Source of the DNA: Diphasiastrum complanatum
Lineage: Eukaryota; Streptophyta; Lycopodiopsida; Lycopodiales; Lycopodiaceae
Reading direction: 5' to 3'
Assembly (NCBI GenBank): GCA_029204225.1
Contig: CM055092.1
Coordinates: 63,316,622-63,380,621 of the forward strand
DNA: 64,000 nucleotides
A program made the translations under genes and the position numbers. The notes below the pieces were generated by a model, which made no database searches, was not told the origin of the DNA, and worked only from the letters and a program-made list of their open reading frames with translations. This document shows positions 1-10,365 of this stretch, piece by piece; within the stretch, counting starts at the first letter, position 1; the number at the start of each line of letters is the position of its first letter.

Positions 1-4
1 ACTG

Positions 5-1830
5 CTATGATATGAATAAATTAGCCCAGTTGGGTGGTCTCAAAATTGGAGCATTGATCAACCTTTGCTTAAGTTCTTCGAATGCTTTCTGTTGTTCATT
101 CGTCCACAAGTATTCCACTTGTTTCTTCAGTAGATGTGTAAGAGAGGCAGCAATAGAAGCATGATTTTGAATAAATCTCCGATAATAGCCGACATGTCCT
201 AACAAAGCTCTTAGTTCACGTAAATTGGTTGGTATCTGGAGATTCTTTATAAGCTCGACTTTATCTTTATCAACTTCTATTCCTCTGTTAGATATTTTGT
301 GTCCGAGTAATATCCCTTCTTTCATACCAAAAAGCCATTTCTCTGGATGAAGGGATAAACAAGTATCTCTACATCATTGCAATGTTAATTTCAGCTTCTG
401 CAAGTGCGTCTTTATATCACTATATACATAGAAATCATCAATAAATATTCAAAGAAAAGTTCTTAGGAAGGCAGCAAAAATTAACATCATGATTTGCTGA
501 AAGTTGCTGGAGCGTTACAAAGACAAAGGGCATTTTGTTTGTAGGCATAAGTGCCCCAATCCGTAATGATGTAGTCTTTGAACGATCCTCCTTCCGCACT
601 CCAACCTGATTATAACCCAGGAAAACCGTCACGGAAACTGTAACGCTCCTGACCAGCAACCTGATCTAAGATGGAATCAGTGAAGGGCAGAGGATGATGA
701 TCCTTTCTTGTGGCAGCATTGAGTTTGCGAAAATCCTGGCATATTTGTATCTTGCCAGTCTTCTTCTTTGGGATGATAACAATGGGTGAAATCCATTCAT
801 TGCTTAAGACGAGATAGATTATCTTGCCTTAAGGTGTTTGTTGAGGTTTGTCCTTAACCATGAGAGAGTACTTAGGATTGAGACGACACTGTCTCTGTCG
901 AACAGGTATAGCATCTTCCTTAAGATCAATACGGTGCTCTCCGAATTCTGTAGGTATACCCTTCAATTGTCGAGCGACCAGGCAAAAACATCTTGATACT
1001 CCTTCAATAGTTCAGTGAATTCCACCAATTCATATTCTCCAAGTGACTTCGAAACATACACAAATTTTTGCCAGGTGCAAGTTCAATTAGTTCAGTAGAA
1101 TCTGGTAAAATGATACCTTCTGTCATACTGGCCTTGGTATGGCCATGAATTTCGCGCATGGTTGACTCCATAGATGTTTTCTTGTCGTCAACCTGGTTCT
1201 TGTTACCAAATTCGTGTTCAGATTCGTCACTCGAATCATCAGACTCTTTAGAGTTCGTGTCTGCAACATAAATTTATTCATACGAAACATCCGCTTCGGT
1301 GTTGCAGGCATCGAAGAATTCTTCTTCGTCAGCATTCTCATAACATTCAAAATATTGAACTTCAATGTCAGATGTGTTAGAAAAAACATGTAAGGCATAA
1401 GAAGATTCTTCTGAGGTAAAATTGGTGTCAAACAAAGGAGTTTCACCTTCATATTTGTGACAACTCCAGGTAATTATTTGTTCTGCTGGCTTACCACGAT
1501 TATTGGTCTCACCAGTCTGAAATCTTAGCTCTTTGGATTTCAATGAACACTTGCGTTTGATTGCTAAAGCCAAGGTCGTCCAATCAGCACAGAATAGGAT
1601 GACAAACTGAGTGGTTTGATAACTATGAAATTCATTGTGAATGGCTTGGCTTGAATGTAAATAGCAACATCCTTTCAGTTCACCAACAGGTTTTTTGTCG
1701 TGTCGAATCAGCTAACTTGATGTTTCGCTATGTCGGTTGAATGTCAGTCAGTCCCAAAGCATGAGCTGTGTCTTCTGTTATTATGTTCACGCTGGAACCA
1801 GAGTCAATCTATGCAAGATCTTCGACCCTA
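5..1830 (-). pseudogene. Ty3/gypsy pol relic: protease, reverse transcriptase, start of RNase H
   Basis: Reading the minus strand from 1830 to 5 gives, in order, a retroviral-type aspartic protease (DSGSSVNI active-site region near 1800-1770), the protease tail with a SLKSKELRF segment near 1550-1520, the RT palm (ICQDFRKLNA-like near 760-730, then FPGYNQV near 620-600) and the RT/RNase H connection (GHKISNRGIEVDKDK, then LRALLGHVGYYRRFI) near 300-150. The order matches Ty3/gypsy pol. Frames change several times, and stops split every domain, for example between the FPGYNQV block and the connection block. No intact protein is possible. The element continues beyond base 1, so its 3' end is not visible. 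Family assignment is secure; the clade is not. Confidence 0.88.
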
Positions 1831-1833
1831 CAG

Positions 1834-1851
1834 TGGCGCCGTTGCCGGGGA
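1834..1851 (+). other. primer binding site complementary to tRNA-Asp
   Basis: TGGCGCCGTTGCCGGGGA is the exact complement of the 3' end of plant tRNA-Asp(GUC) including CCA, a primer site used by many plant Ty3/gypsy elements. It follows CTACAG, which looks like an LTR end (CA) plus one base. It is on the + strand, whereas the gypsy protease touching it on the left is on the minus strand, so it belongs to another element. The match stops after GGGGAT, so it is not a tRNA gene. Confidence 0.7.
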
Positions 1852-3984
1852 TAGGTTTTCACTAGCTAGTTTAGTTGCATTTTAGCTATTGTCTTGCTTT
1901 TTAGAGTAGTTTTAGGTAGATTTTTGGGAGTTTGGAGTTAGTTTTCTGATTTTTTTTTGTGTTTGGACTGTTCACAACTAGCAAAGGAGGTGTGAGAGGG
2001 TAGAGGAGGCCCTGAACAGCCTCTAAGGGCTTGAAACCCAAACCAACCAGCCAAAAAAAACCCAAAAAAAACACACCAATCTGCATTTTGGAATCCTATA
2101 TTAATCCACAAGAACAAGAATGAATTGCAAGAACTAATCCACAATTAATCTAACATAAAGGAAGAAAGCAAGAAAACTAAATTAACTCCACAACCACACA
2201 TGAAGGATGGAAGGGCATGATCATAAGAGCATCACTCAAGAAAACAATCATGATCAAGGAGCTTAATGTTGTACCAAAACTTGTGAAGGCTCTTGTCATT
2301 AATCACAAGGAGTAGATACAATGCATAGAAAGCTCCCTCATAGAAGAGGGGGACCTCTTAAAAATAAGCAAGAGAGTTGCTTAGGTGGAGTGCTCACTCT
2401 ACTTTTTTAAGAGAGGTCTACTTACATTTATTTCAAATGCCTAGAAATACTAGCTCCTACATGGTCATTTTATCTCTTGGAATTCACCACGAGGCTCACA
2501 TAATTTATATCTGTCATTCTTAGCTAGCATTTCTTGGCTCTCATTCTTCATCCCTCCCTCCTTCTTCAGAGACCTCTTCGGTCTAAGGTGAGATGTGCCC
2601 TTGGATAGCTTTGGCCCAATATCTTAGGGGATTCTCTTGAATCAGCCAACAAGACCAAGAAAAACAATCCTGATACTTGGCCAACAACTTTCTCAATGGC
2701 TGGAACTAGTCTGTCAAAAGTTGTTCTCCAACTTGCACTATTTTATCATCTTTCCCTGGTTTAGCTAGATTCATAGGTTGCGTCCTAGTTGGTCAGTCGT
2801 AAACTTTTTGTGTTTCAGAAAATTGGTCCTCGAGTTCACAATGAGCTTTCGACAACATAATTACCACATCATCCAAAATATAGCTTTTGAAATGATCTGA
2901 CATGTCATGTTGAACGTCATCTACTTTATGTTGCTCAAAGGGATGAACCTTTGTTTTCATTTATATTTCTTGGCAGAAGTCCTTCGAGATGACGATGACT
3001 TCCTAGAGCTCTGACTTGATGAATCATCTTCAATCTTTCCTTTACCTCAGTCCAATAAAGGTGGTACATCCACATGGTCGCTAATTTTTGGATCAACCAT
3101 CGAAGCTACATGTGGGTTTTTCCATTTTGAAATTGTGTTATAATGATGTTTAGCTTTCTTCTTTGTCATTGGCTATGTAGACTTCTCTTCCTTCATAATT
3201 AATGCTTTTGGCGATTTCATTGGCGGATCATCATGAATATGTCAAAGTCCAAATCTCGTAGGATCCATGTGGCTTAAGATTTGCTCATTAGTAAGTTATG
3301 CACTCATCATGAGATAAAGCGTGACTAACGGGAATAAGTTCATCTTCAATTGGATCCGGAATTTGTCGTTATCCATGCTACATTCAACATATTGACTAGA
3401 ATAGGTCATAGTGCTTATCCATATCCACTTTGGCTAAGATTCCATAATTTGCCACATCATCACTGGTGGCTAGTGTTGACCTTCTAGATTCCTACAAATT
3501 AGGAGATAGGTCCTACAATATAGGGAATTTGACTTTTGACTTGTATGAAAACTATATACAATGGATCTGAACTTTCTATATGATATTTTACATGTGGGAG
3601 ACCACTCCTACCCATGTGATATAGTATTTTCTACCACTGGAATGGTGCCAAGTGGCATAATACTACTAAACTAGTTTTTGGCCAATTTAGCCACTAGTTT
3701 CCAAATTAAACGATATGTACAACCTATATGATCTATCTAAATGGCTTAGGCATAGATTTCACACGTGGGAACAGGCTTCACACATGTCTAATGATGATAG
3801 GTACAAGTCATTATGGTATTTACAAGATTTAACCAAGTTAACTTTTGCCAATTTTAACACTCCTCCTCAGAACTAGCTTGATACATCTATGATACATCTA
3901 TTTACAACACTTAAGGCTGATCATTGCAGGTTCATAGGTGTGAAGATCAGCCAATGAGTTTGATGAAGATCCGAGATCACCATA
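1852..3984. other. no gene recognised; leader-like then AT-rich spacer
   Basis: The first 100 bases after the tRNA-Asp primer site are T-rich with repeated TTTTAG/TTTAG words, as in leaders of plant gypsy elements. After that I see no domain, no open frame with family resemblance and no RNA gene. The stretch may be the interior of a non-autonomous LTR element, but no matching LTR was found. Confidence 0.4.
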
Positions 3985-5040
3985 TCCATGATAGAGGTAG
4001 GACCGTGACCAACAAGTAGAGGGGACCAGCAAGGGCAACTGGAAGAGCAAAGGGAGGTCGAAACAACAAGGTGTAGACAAGAAGACTTGCATGAGATGCA
4101 GAAGAGGCGGGCATACAATAGATACATGCTAGCTCAATTCCAAGATTGAGTGTATCCATTGCCATAAAAAAGGTCACGCGGCCATGGATTTCCGGCAGAA
4201 CCCGAAAAAACAAATCAGCATAGAACAGACATGAGAACAACAATAGTTCATCCTATGTCGAGGAGCCCGAGAGCTCAAAAATGGGCGAAGAAAGAACAAA
4301 CAAAAACTGTTCGACCGCCTATATCTGTGAAAACGTGTGTGCAACATCAACATCTGACACACATGAGGTGATTCTAGACTTAGGAGCCACCTCACACTTC
4401 ATGACATCAAGATGTATAATGTCTGATCATAGTTCTTGGAGCTGGATCTAGACATCAAGTGAACGATATTAGTTCACTATGGCTCAACACCAACGACAGA
4501 GACAAACAACTCGAAGATGTCCTGTTCGTGCGTACTCTACAACAAGACTTGCTCTCTGTAGCAAGAATAGCAGATGTAGGGATGCGTGTGACGTTTTCTA
4601 ACGAAGCATGCAATGTGATTGATGCCAGTACCAGTACTTTGATCGCTCAAGGCAGAAGAAAAGGAAACCTATATCATCTCAAGGTACCCCTACCTGCAGA
4701 TCAGGTGCATCAGACTCATGATGACCAGCCAGACACTCTGTGACACAAGAGACTCTGCCACATGAACTCAATGGCACTTTACCAAGCAAGCCATCATGGA
4801 GCAATAACATGGGTCAGCATCTCGAATGCAACCAGTTCGACCACCTATGATGCAAGTTTGAAGGGCAAGATGTCACGCACTCCATTCGTCAAAGACTCCT
4901 ATAGAACAATTAAGATTCTAGAGCTAGTGCATTCTGACATATGTGGACCATTCAACGTAATCTTAGTAGGAGGTTCAAATTATTATATAACCTTCATTGA
5001 TGATTATAGCAAATTTGCCAGAGTGTATTTTATTAAAAAT
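3985..5040 (+). pseudogene. Ty1/copia gag-pol fragment (zinc knuckles, protease, pre-integrase, integrase start)
   Basis: Two CCHC zinc knuckles near 4085-4190 (TCMRCRRGGHTIDTC, then CIHCHKKGH with the last Cys changed to Phe) mark the end of gag. The protease block LDLGATSHFMTS follows near 4375-4410, with DLG in place of the usual DSG. The pre-integrase block runs 4459-4743 (LQQDLLSVARIADVGM and GRRKGNLYHL). The start of integrase (ELVHSDICGPF, then YYITFIDDYSKFARVYF) lies at 4762-5040. Stops separate the blocks and the fragment ends inside the integrase core, where the next copia element begins. It is non-functional. Its own LTRs are not evident. Confidence 0.85.
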
Positions 5041-5071
5041 ATGCTTGATGTTCCATTTCTAATTGTTAACA
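5041..5071 (+). repeat. 5' LTR remnant (last 31 bp)
   Basis: These 31 bases are identical to 10335-10365, the end of the 3' LTR, and both end TTGTTAACA. The remaining roughly 230 bases of the 5' LTR are absent; the sequence to the left is integrase-coding DNA of another copia element. Confidence 0.85.
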
Positions 5072-5083
5072 TGGTATAAGAGC
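5072..5083 (+). other. primer binding site for initiator tRNA-Met
   Basis: TGGTATAAGAGC directly follows the LTR terminal CA. The plant copia consensus is TGGTATCAGAGC, so there is one mismatch at position 7. Confidence 0.85.
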
Positions 5084-5254
5084 GGCAATAGTCCTGCATG
5101 CTTGATCAGTCGATACAGCTTGTCACAGGCTCCGCAACGAAGTGAGAAAGTCCTTTACGGGAGGTGAAAGCTTGGAGAGATAAAAACGGTTGGAAGAGAT
5201 CCTTATTGGTGTATTTTGCAGGTTTGGAGCTCAGAATCATCAATGGGGAACAAA

Positions 5255-5460
5255 GACATAGTCCCAGAGGCATCAGAAAGGCCAGGACAGCATCAAACAA
5301 GTTGAAAATCTATTGAGTGGAGAGATTTTTACAATACTTCCTAGTTGTTGTGAAAAACACAGTCCTGGAGACATCCAAAAGGCCAGGGCAGCATCAGACA
5401 GATTGAAAATCTGTTGAGTGGGGAAGATTCTTACAATACTTTCTAGTGGTTGTGGAAAGT
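5255..5460 (+). repeat. imperfect tandem duplication in the copia leader
   Basis: A roughly 100-base unit occurs twice: both copies contain AGGCCAGG(A/G)CAGCATCA, TTGAAAATCT(A/G)TTGAGTGG and TTACAATACTT. The copies differ at many positions, so the duplication is not recent. Confidence 0.75.
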
Positions 5461-5712
5461 GCTATTTGTGTGAGAGGTTTGACAAGAAATCTCTCATTTG
5501 TCTGTTTGGAGTACCACAAATCACACTAGATACTATCTAGTACTGTCATTCAGAGTTAGAAAGCTTCATACTTTTCACATTACTGATATTTGTCTGTTTG
5601 AACAATCACTCGTTTCGAAATCTTTACAAAGAGGAGGCGGCGTAGCCACCACGCCGAAGTAGGGAAATCTAGAATATTCTCTCTGAAAGTTCTTATATTC
5701 TTTTTTTTTTGT

Positions 5713-5955
5713 ACCAATATCGGATCCAAGCGCGCTAGCTGAAGAGACACCTGAACAATCGTACATCCGCGCTCCAGTCCAATATCGCATGTCCGTACTG
5801 ATTTCGGATCCAAACGCACGAGCTAAAGAAAATTCCGAGCAGTTGTACATCCACGCTCCACTCCGATATCGCATGCTCCAATATTGGATCCAAGCGCATA
5901 AGTTGAAGAGGATCCTGAGCAGCCATACTTCCACGCTCCATTCCGATATCAGGTG
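5713..5955 (+). repeat. three-copy ~82-bp tandem repeat in the copia leader
   Basis: Units are anchored by GGATCCAA at 5722, 5806 and 5886 (spacings 84 and 80). Each continues with an AGCT/AGTTGAAGA-like segment, then ACATCC(A/G)CGCTCCA and CCGATATCGCATG. The array ends about 70 bases before the gag start codon. It is GC-richer than its surroundings. Confidence 0.85.
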
Positions 5956-6022
5956 TATAACCAAAAAAATATACAATTTTGTGGTGTGATAAATTACTTG
6001 ATCTGGACTCATCTATTCGGTA

Positions 6023-6901
6023 ATGGCAACTCTAAGCCAGAGTGTCCTCAATGAGTCAAGCAAATTGGAAGGAGCCGGCAACTATGCAGTTTGGAAATTC
6101 AAACTGAAGAACATTTTGATGGAAAAGGAGCTATGGGAGATCGTGACAGGTGAAGAGACAAGGCCATTGATTGAAGAAGATCAAGGGGCATTTGACAGGA
6201 GAAAACGGAAAGCACAGAATGTCATCAATTTATCAATTAGAGATGCAATTATTCCCTACATTTTGGATTCAGAAGGACCAAAAGAAGCATGGGATACGTT
6301 GAAGGCATTGTTTGAGACCACAAACACATCTCGAGTGCTATTTCTGAAGACAAAGCTGCACACATTGCGGATGGATGATGGTGCAACTGCTGCTGATCAC
6401 CTACTGAAGATCAAAGAGATTCGTGACCAATTAGCAGCAGTTGGAGAGCGAGTACAGGATCGTGAGATTGTGCAGTTGACATTGAATAGTTTGAGTGAGT
6501 CACATGAAATTTGTGACAAGTATAGCCACACGGGAATATCTTCCAACCTATGAAGAGTTAGGTGGATTTCTTTTGCAGGAAGAACAACGTCAAGAGATCT
6601 TGAGTCATTGCAACAAGGGATTTGATCAAGCTCTTGCAGTCAAGGGACGTGGTAGTAGATTTGGTCGTGGAAGACACCAATCAAGAGGTGGAAACTCAAA
6701 TCGTGGATCATTCCAACAATTTAAAGAACAATCCAATGATGGCCCAAATCGAGGCAATTGGAATCAAGGCCGAGGTCAAAGACGCGGCTATTCCAGACAA
6801 AATAAACCTGGAAATTGTAGGTATTGCAACAAACCTGGCCATTGGGAACGTGAATGTTTCAAGAAACAGAAGGAGATGGAACAAAGAAAAGATAAAGGGC
6901 A
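6023..6901 (+). pseudogene. copia gag (nucleocapsid) with frameshift
   Basis: The start MATLSQSVLNESSKLEG is typical of copia gag. The UBN2-type gag domain follows (YAVWKFKLKNILMEKELW, then LFLKTKLHTLRM). The first frame runs off near 6520-6550, and the natural continuation (YEELGGFLLQEEQRQEI, a Gly/Arg-rich stretch, then CCHC knuckle CRYCNKPGHWERECF near 6817-6860) lies in another frame, so a frameshift separates the main gag domain from the zinc knuckle. The protein would coat the element RNA in virus-like particles. It is inactive as found. Confidence 0.88.
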
Positions 6902-9900
6902 GTGGAAAATTATGCTAATCAACATCAATTTGATGATTATTATTATGAAAACAATTATACTGATCAACATCAATACGACGATGATCAATATGAAGATGAT
7001 ACAGGTGCAAGCTCAAAATTGTTCATTACAACATTAATGACAAGTGATGAAACCAAGGATACTTGGTACATTGATAATGGTGCATCCAAGCACATGACTT
7101 CAAGGAAAGGGTAGTTTTCAGAACTCAAGGAAATTCACAATGGTGATGAAGTTGGACAAGCCGATGGCAAATTGCTATCTGTTAAAGGAGTTGGAGTGGT
7201 ACCAGTGAAGTTAGCCAGCGGGAAGATAAAGCGGATAAGCAATGTGCAATATGTACCTGGCTTAGCTAACAATCTACTATCTGTTGGGATGATGGCTGAT
7301 CAACAACTCAAGGTTGAGTTTGACAGCAACAAATGTCTTGTCAAAGACATCAAGAATCACTACAAAGTGATTGCTACAGGAGCTAGAGTCAACGGGAATC
7401 GACTCTACAAATTGAATGCGAGATCTTTTGCTCAAGCTATGGTAAGCACGGTTGATAGTCGAAGTGGTCTTTGGCATCAACGATTCGGTCATATTAGTGC
7501 TCAAAGTCTACAGATTCTCAAAAGAGGTAATGTAGTTATAGGATTGCCTGATATTTCTTTTGAAGGAAAAATTTGTGAAGGTTGCATTTTGGGAAAACAA
7601 CACACAGAGAGGTTTCCCAAAAGTGGAGCAAGGAGAGCCAGTGGCATCCTAGATCTTGTCCACAGTGATCTATGTGGACCTATGCAGACTAGATCTCTTA
7701 GTGGCTACTAATACTTTATCATTGATGATTATAGCAGATGCATTTGGATTTATTTCATAAGCAAGAAATCAGATGCTTTTGCTAAGTTCAGGGAATTCAA
7801 GACATTAGTTGATCAAAACTTTGAGATCTGATGGAGGTGGTGAGTATTTTTTGATAGAATTTATTGATTTTTGCAAAGATCAAGGGATCAAGAGGCAGAC
7901 TACAACACCTTATTCACCGTAGCAAAATGGAGTTGCAGAACGAAAGAACAAATCCAATTGTTGAGATGGCCAGGGCGATGCTCAAAAGCAAGGGTCTGCC
8001 AAACACCTTTTGGGCAGAAGCTTGTAGCACAGCTATGCACATCCTGAATCAGTGTCCTACAAAATCCGTGGAAGGTCAGACACCTCATGAAGCTGTTACT
8101 AGAAAGAAACCTAATATTTCTCATTTGAGAGTATTTGGTTGTGATGCTTATGCTCATATTCCTGATGAGAAATGAAGGAAATTGGATGCAAAAGCATCAA
8201 GTGTATTTTCCTTGGATATGATGAGAAGGCCAAGGCATACAGGATGTACGACACAAATGCACAGAAGCTTGTAATTTCTAGGGATGCTACATCTGAAGTA
8301 ATCATTGAACCTTTTGATGAGGGAGCGAAAGTACAGGTCAAGAAGGAAGTGGATTTTGATATAGAAAATCCATTGGACAAAGGCAAGCCTGATGTTGAAA
8401 TTCCCAAGAGAGTACCTAAATGGTACTTATCAGTCACAGATGGTGCAAAGAAGGAAGATACTCCCGAATCTAGTGAGCAGAGAGAGCTTAGAAGATCAAG
8501 CAAAAATCGAAAACCTCCTGCAAGATTAGAGATGAATCTAGCCCTAATGGGTTCCGTGCTCAAGGCTCAAGAACCAAAAACTTTTGATAAAGCAAAGGAG
8601 AACGAGGAGTGGCGTGAAGCTATGGAAATAGAAATGGAAGCTATATCAAAAAATAGGACTTGGAACTTGGTTGAGCTACCTGAGGGTAAGACGCCTATCA
8701 CTTGCAAATGGATATACAAGATCAAATATGGAGCTGATGGACAACTCAACAAATACAAAGCACGGTTGGTTGCGAGAGGATTTAAGGTATTGATTTTGAG
8801 GAAATCTTTGCACTTGTAGCTAAGATGGTAACTATACATTCTGTCATTGCTATTTCTGCTTTCCATGGTTGGAAGATCCAGCAAATGGATGTTAAATCTG
8901 CTTTTCTTAATGGAGTGCTAGATGAAGAGGTGTACTTAGTACAACCTCAAGGACTTATTGAACCAGGGAGAGAGCACCTTGTTTGTAAGCTCAACAAAGC
9001 TATTTATGGATTGAAGCAAGCACCATGGGCGTGGTACTCTTGCATTGATGAACACTTTAAGCGAAGGGGGATGGTAAAGAGTGATGCTGATCCTAATCTT
9101 TAAATTCCAAGGCAAGATTCAGATATAGTGTTCATTGTACTGTACGTGGATGATTTGATTATTATAGGAAGTAATGAGAGCTTAATTGATGAAATCAAAT
9201 CAGATCTTTCCAATGCTTTTGACATGAGCGATCTAGGATTGATGCACTATTGTCTTGGCATTGAAGTATTGCAAAAGGAAAATGTGGTCTTTCTTACACA
9301 AAGCAAATATGCACGAGATTTGCTTTATAAGTTCAATATGCAGGATTGTAAGCCTTTGAGTACACCTATGGATGTCAACACGAAGCTTACTGCATATGAT
9401 GAATATGAGAAAGTGGATGCTTATTTGTATAGACAGCTGGTGGGTAGTTTGATTTCTTTGACACACACACGACCTGATATTTCTTATGTTGTTGGTGTTG
9501 TTAGTCAATTTATGCAAGATCCTAGTCAAATACACTGGAAGTCTGCTAAACGTATTCTCAGATACATTCGAGGGACATTGAATTTTGGTTTAAAGTATGA
9601 TCAGCCTGAAGTGCCAATATTGATAGGATATACAGATGCTGATTGGGCAGGTGATATTGATGACAAAATGTCTACCAGTGGTCATACATTCAGTTATGGT
9701 ATAGCTGCAGTTTCATGGAACAGCAAAAAGCAACCTACAGTAGCCTTATCCTCGACGGAGCCTAAATATCGAGCACTCAGCAATGCTGCACAAGAAGCGG
9801 TATGGTTACGAAGATTTCTTGTGAATTTAGGTCAACCACAGATGGATGCAACTACTATATCTTGCGACAATCAAAGCTGCATTCACCTTGCCAAAAATCC

Positions 9901-10060
9901 AGTTTTACATGCTCGAACCAAGCACATCGAAATACATTATCATTTTGTTCGAGAGAAATTTTTTATGGAGCCATTGATCTTGTTTTCTGTAGCTCTGAAG
10001 ATTAAGTGGCAGATATTTTTACTAAGTCATTAGATAGATGTAAATTTGAAAAGTTTTGTA
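6902..10060 (+). pseudogene. copia pol: protease, integrase, RT, RNase H, interrupted
   Basis: Protease: WYIDNGASKHMTS near 7063-7100 (DNG replacing DSG), then a stop at 7112. Pre-integrase and zinc region: WHQRFGHIS and CEGCILGK at 7470-7600. Integrase: LVHSDLCGPM, then a stop after LSGY at 7709, FIIDDYSR, a frameshift near 7820, DGGGEYF, QNGVAERKN (with a stop just before it) and [37 protein letters not shown], a break near 8785-8825, then QMDVKSAFLNG, LNKAIYGLKQAP and YVDDLI near 9143. RNase H: YTDADWAGD, STEPKYRAL (usual form TEAEYRAL) and HARTKHIEIHYH. All copia domains are present but at least five breaks disable it. Confidence 0.9.
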
Positions 10061-10093
10061 CTCTACTAGGAATAGAATAATGTAGTTTTATCA

Positions 10094-10104
10094 TTGAGGG
10101 AGAG
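10094..10104 (+). other. polypurine tract of the copia element
   Basis: TTGAGGGAGAG lies immediately before the 3' LTR TG and is the expected plus-strand primer site. Confidence 0.8.
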
Positions 10105-10365
10105 TGTTAGAAATCAATGGCAAACTTCATTGTTACACTTCTTAGTTAGTGTTTACGATGTACTTTATTACTAGTTGTAACTAGCCGTTGGCTAGTCTAG
10201 TAGTCTACTCCTAGGTTCTCCCTCTCTATCAGGGTTCAGGGTTTATATGTACATTTTACATTCAGTATGTGGCAGCGTGATAGATTGATAGTGCGTGTTC
10301 TTCTTCCGGCTTCTTTGTTGATTGCTTATGGTGAATGCTTGATGTTCCATTTCTAATTGTTAACA
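10105..10365 (+). repeat. 3' LTR (261 bp) of the copia element
   Basis: Begins TGTTAGAAATC after the polypurine tract and ends TTGTTAACA, so the ends form a short inverted repeat (TGTTA...TAACA). Its last 31 bases match the 5' remnant exactly. No target duplication can be tested because the left LTR is truncated. Confidence 0.85.

Larger units (their letters stand above)
5041..10365 (+). mobile_element. Ty1/copia LTR retrotransposon, near complete but inactive, 5' LTR mostly lost
   Basis: The order is a 31-bp remnant of the 5' LTR (5041-5071), tRNA-Met primer site (5072-5083), a roughly 940-bp leader with tandem repeats, gag (from 6023), protease, integrase, RT, RNase H (to about 10060), polypurine tract (10094-10104) and 3' LTR (10105-10365). 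PR-IN-RT-RH is the copia order. Stops and frameshifts occur in gag, between protease and pre-integrase, in integrase and in RT, so it cannot make a working polyprotein. The 5' end is joined directly to the integrase of a different copia element. Confidence 0.92.

Noticed and set aside
1834-1851. tRNA-Asp gene
   Set aside because: Only the 18 bases complementary to the tRNA 3' end match; the T-loop and rest of the tRNA do not follow, so it is a primer binding site.
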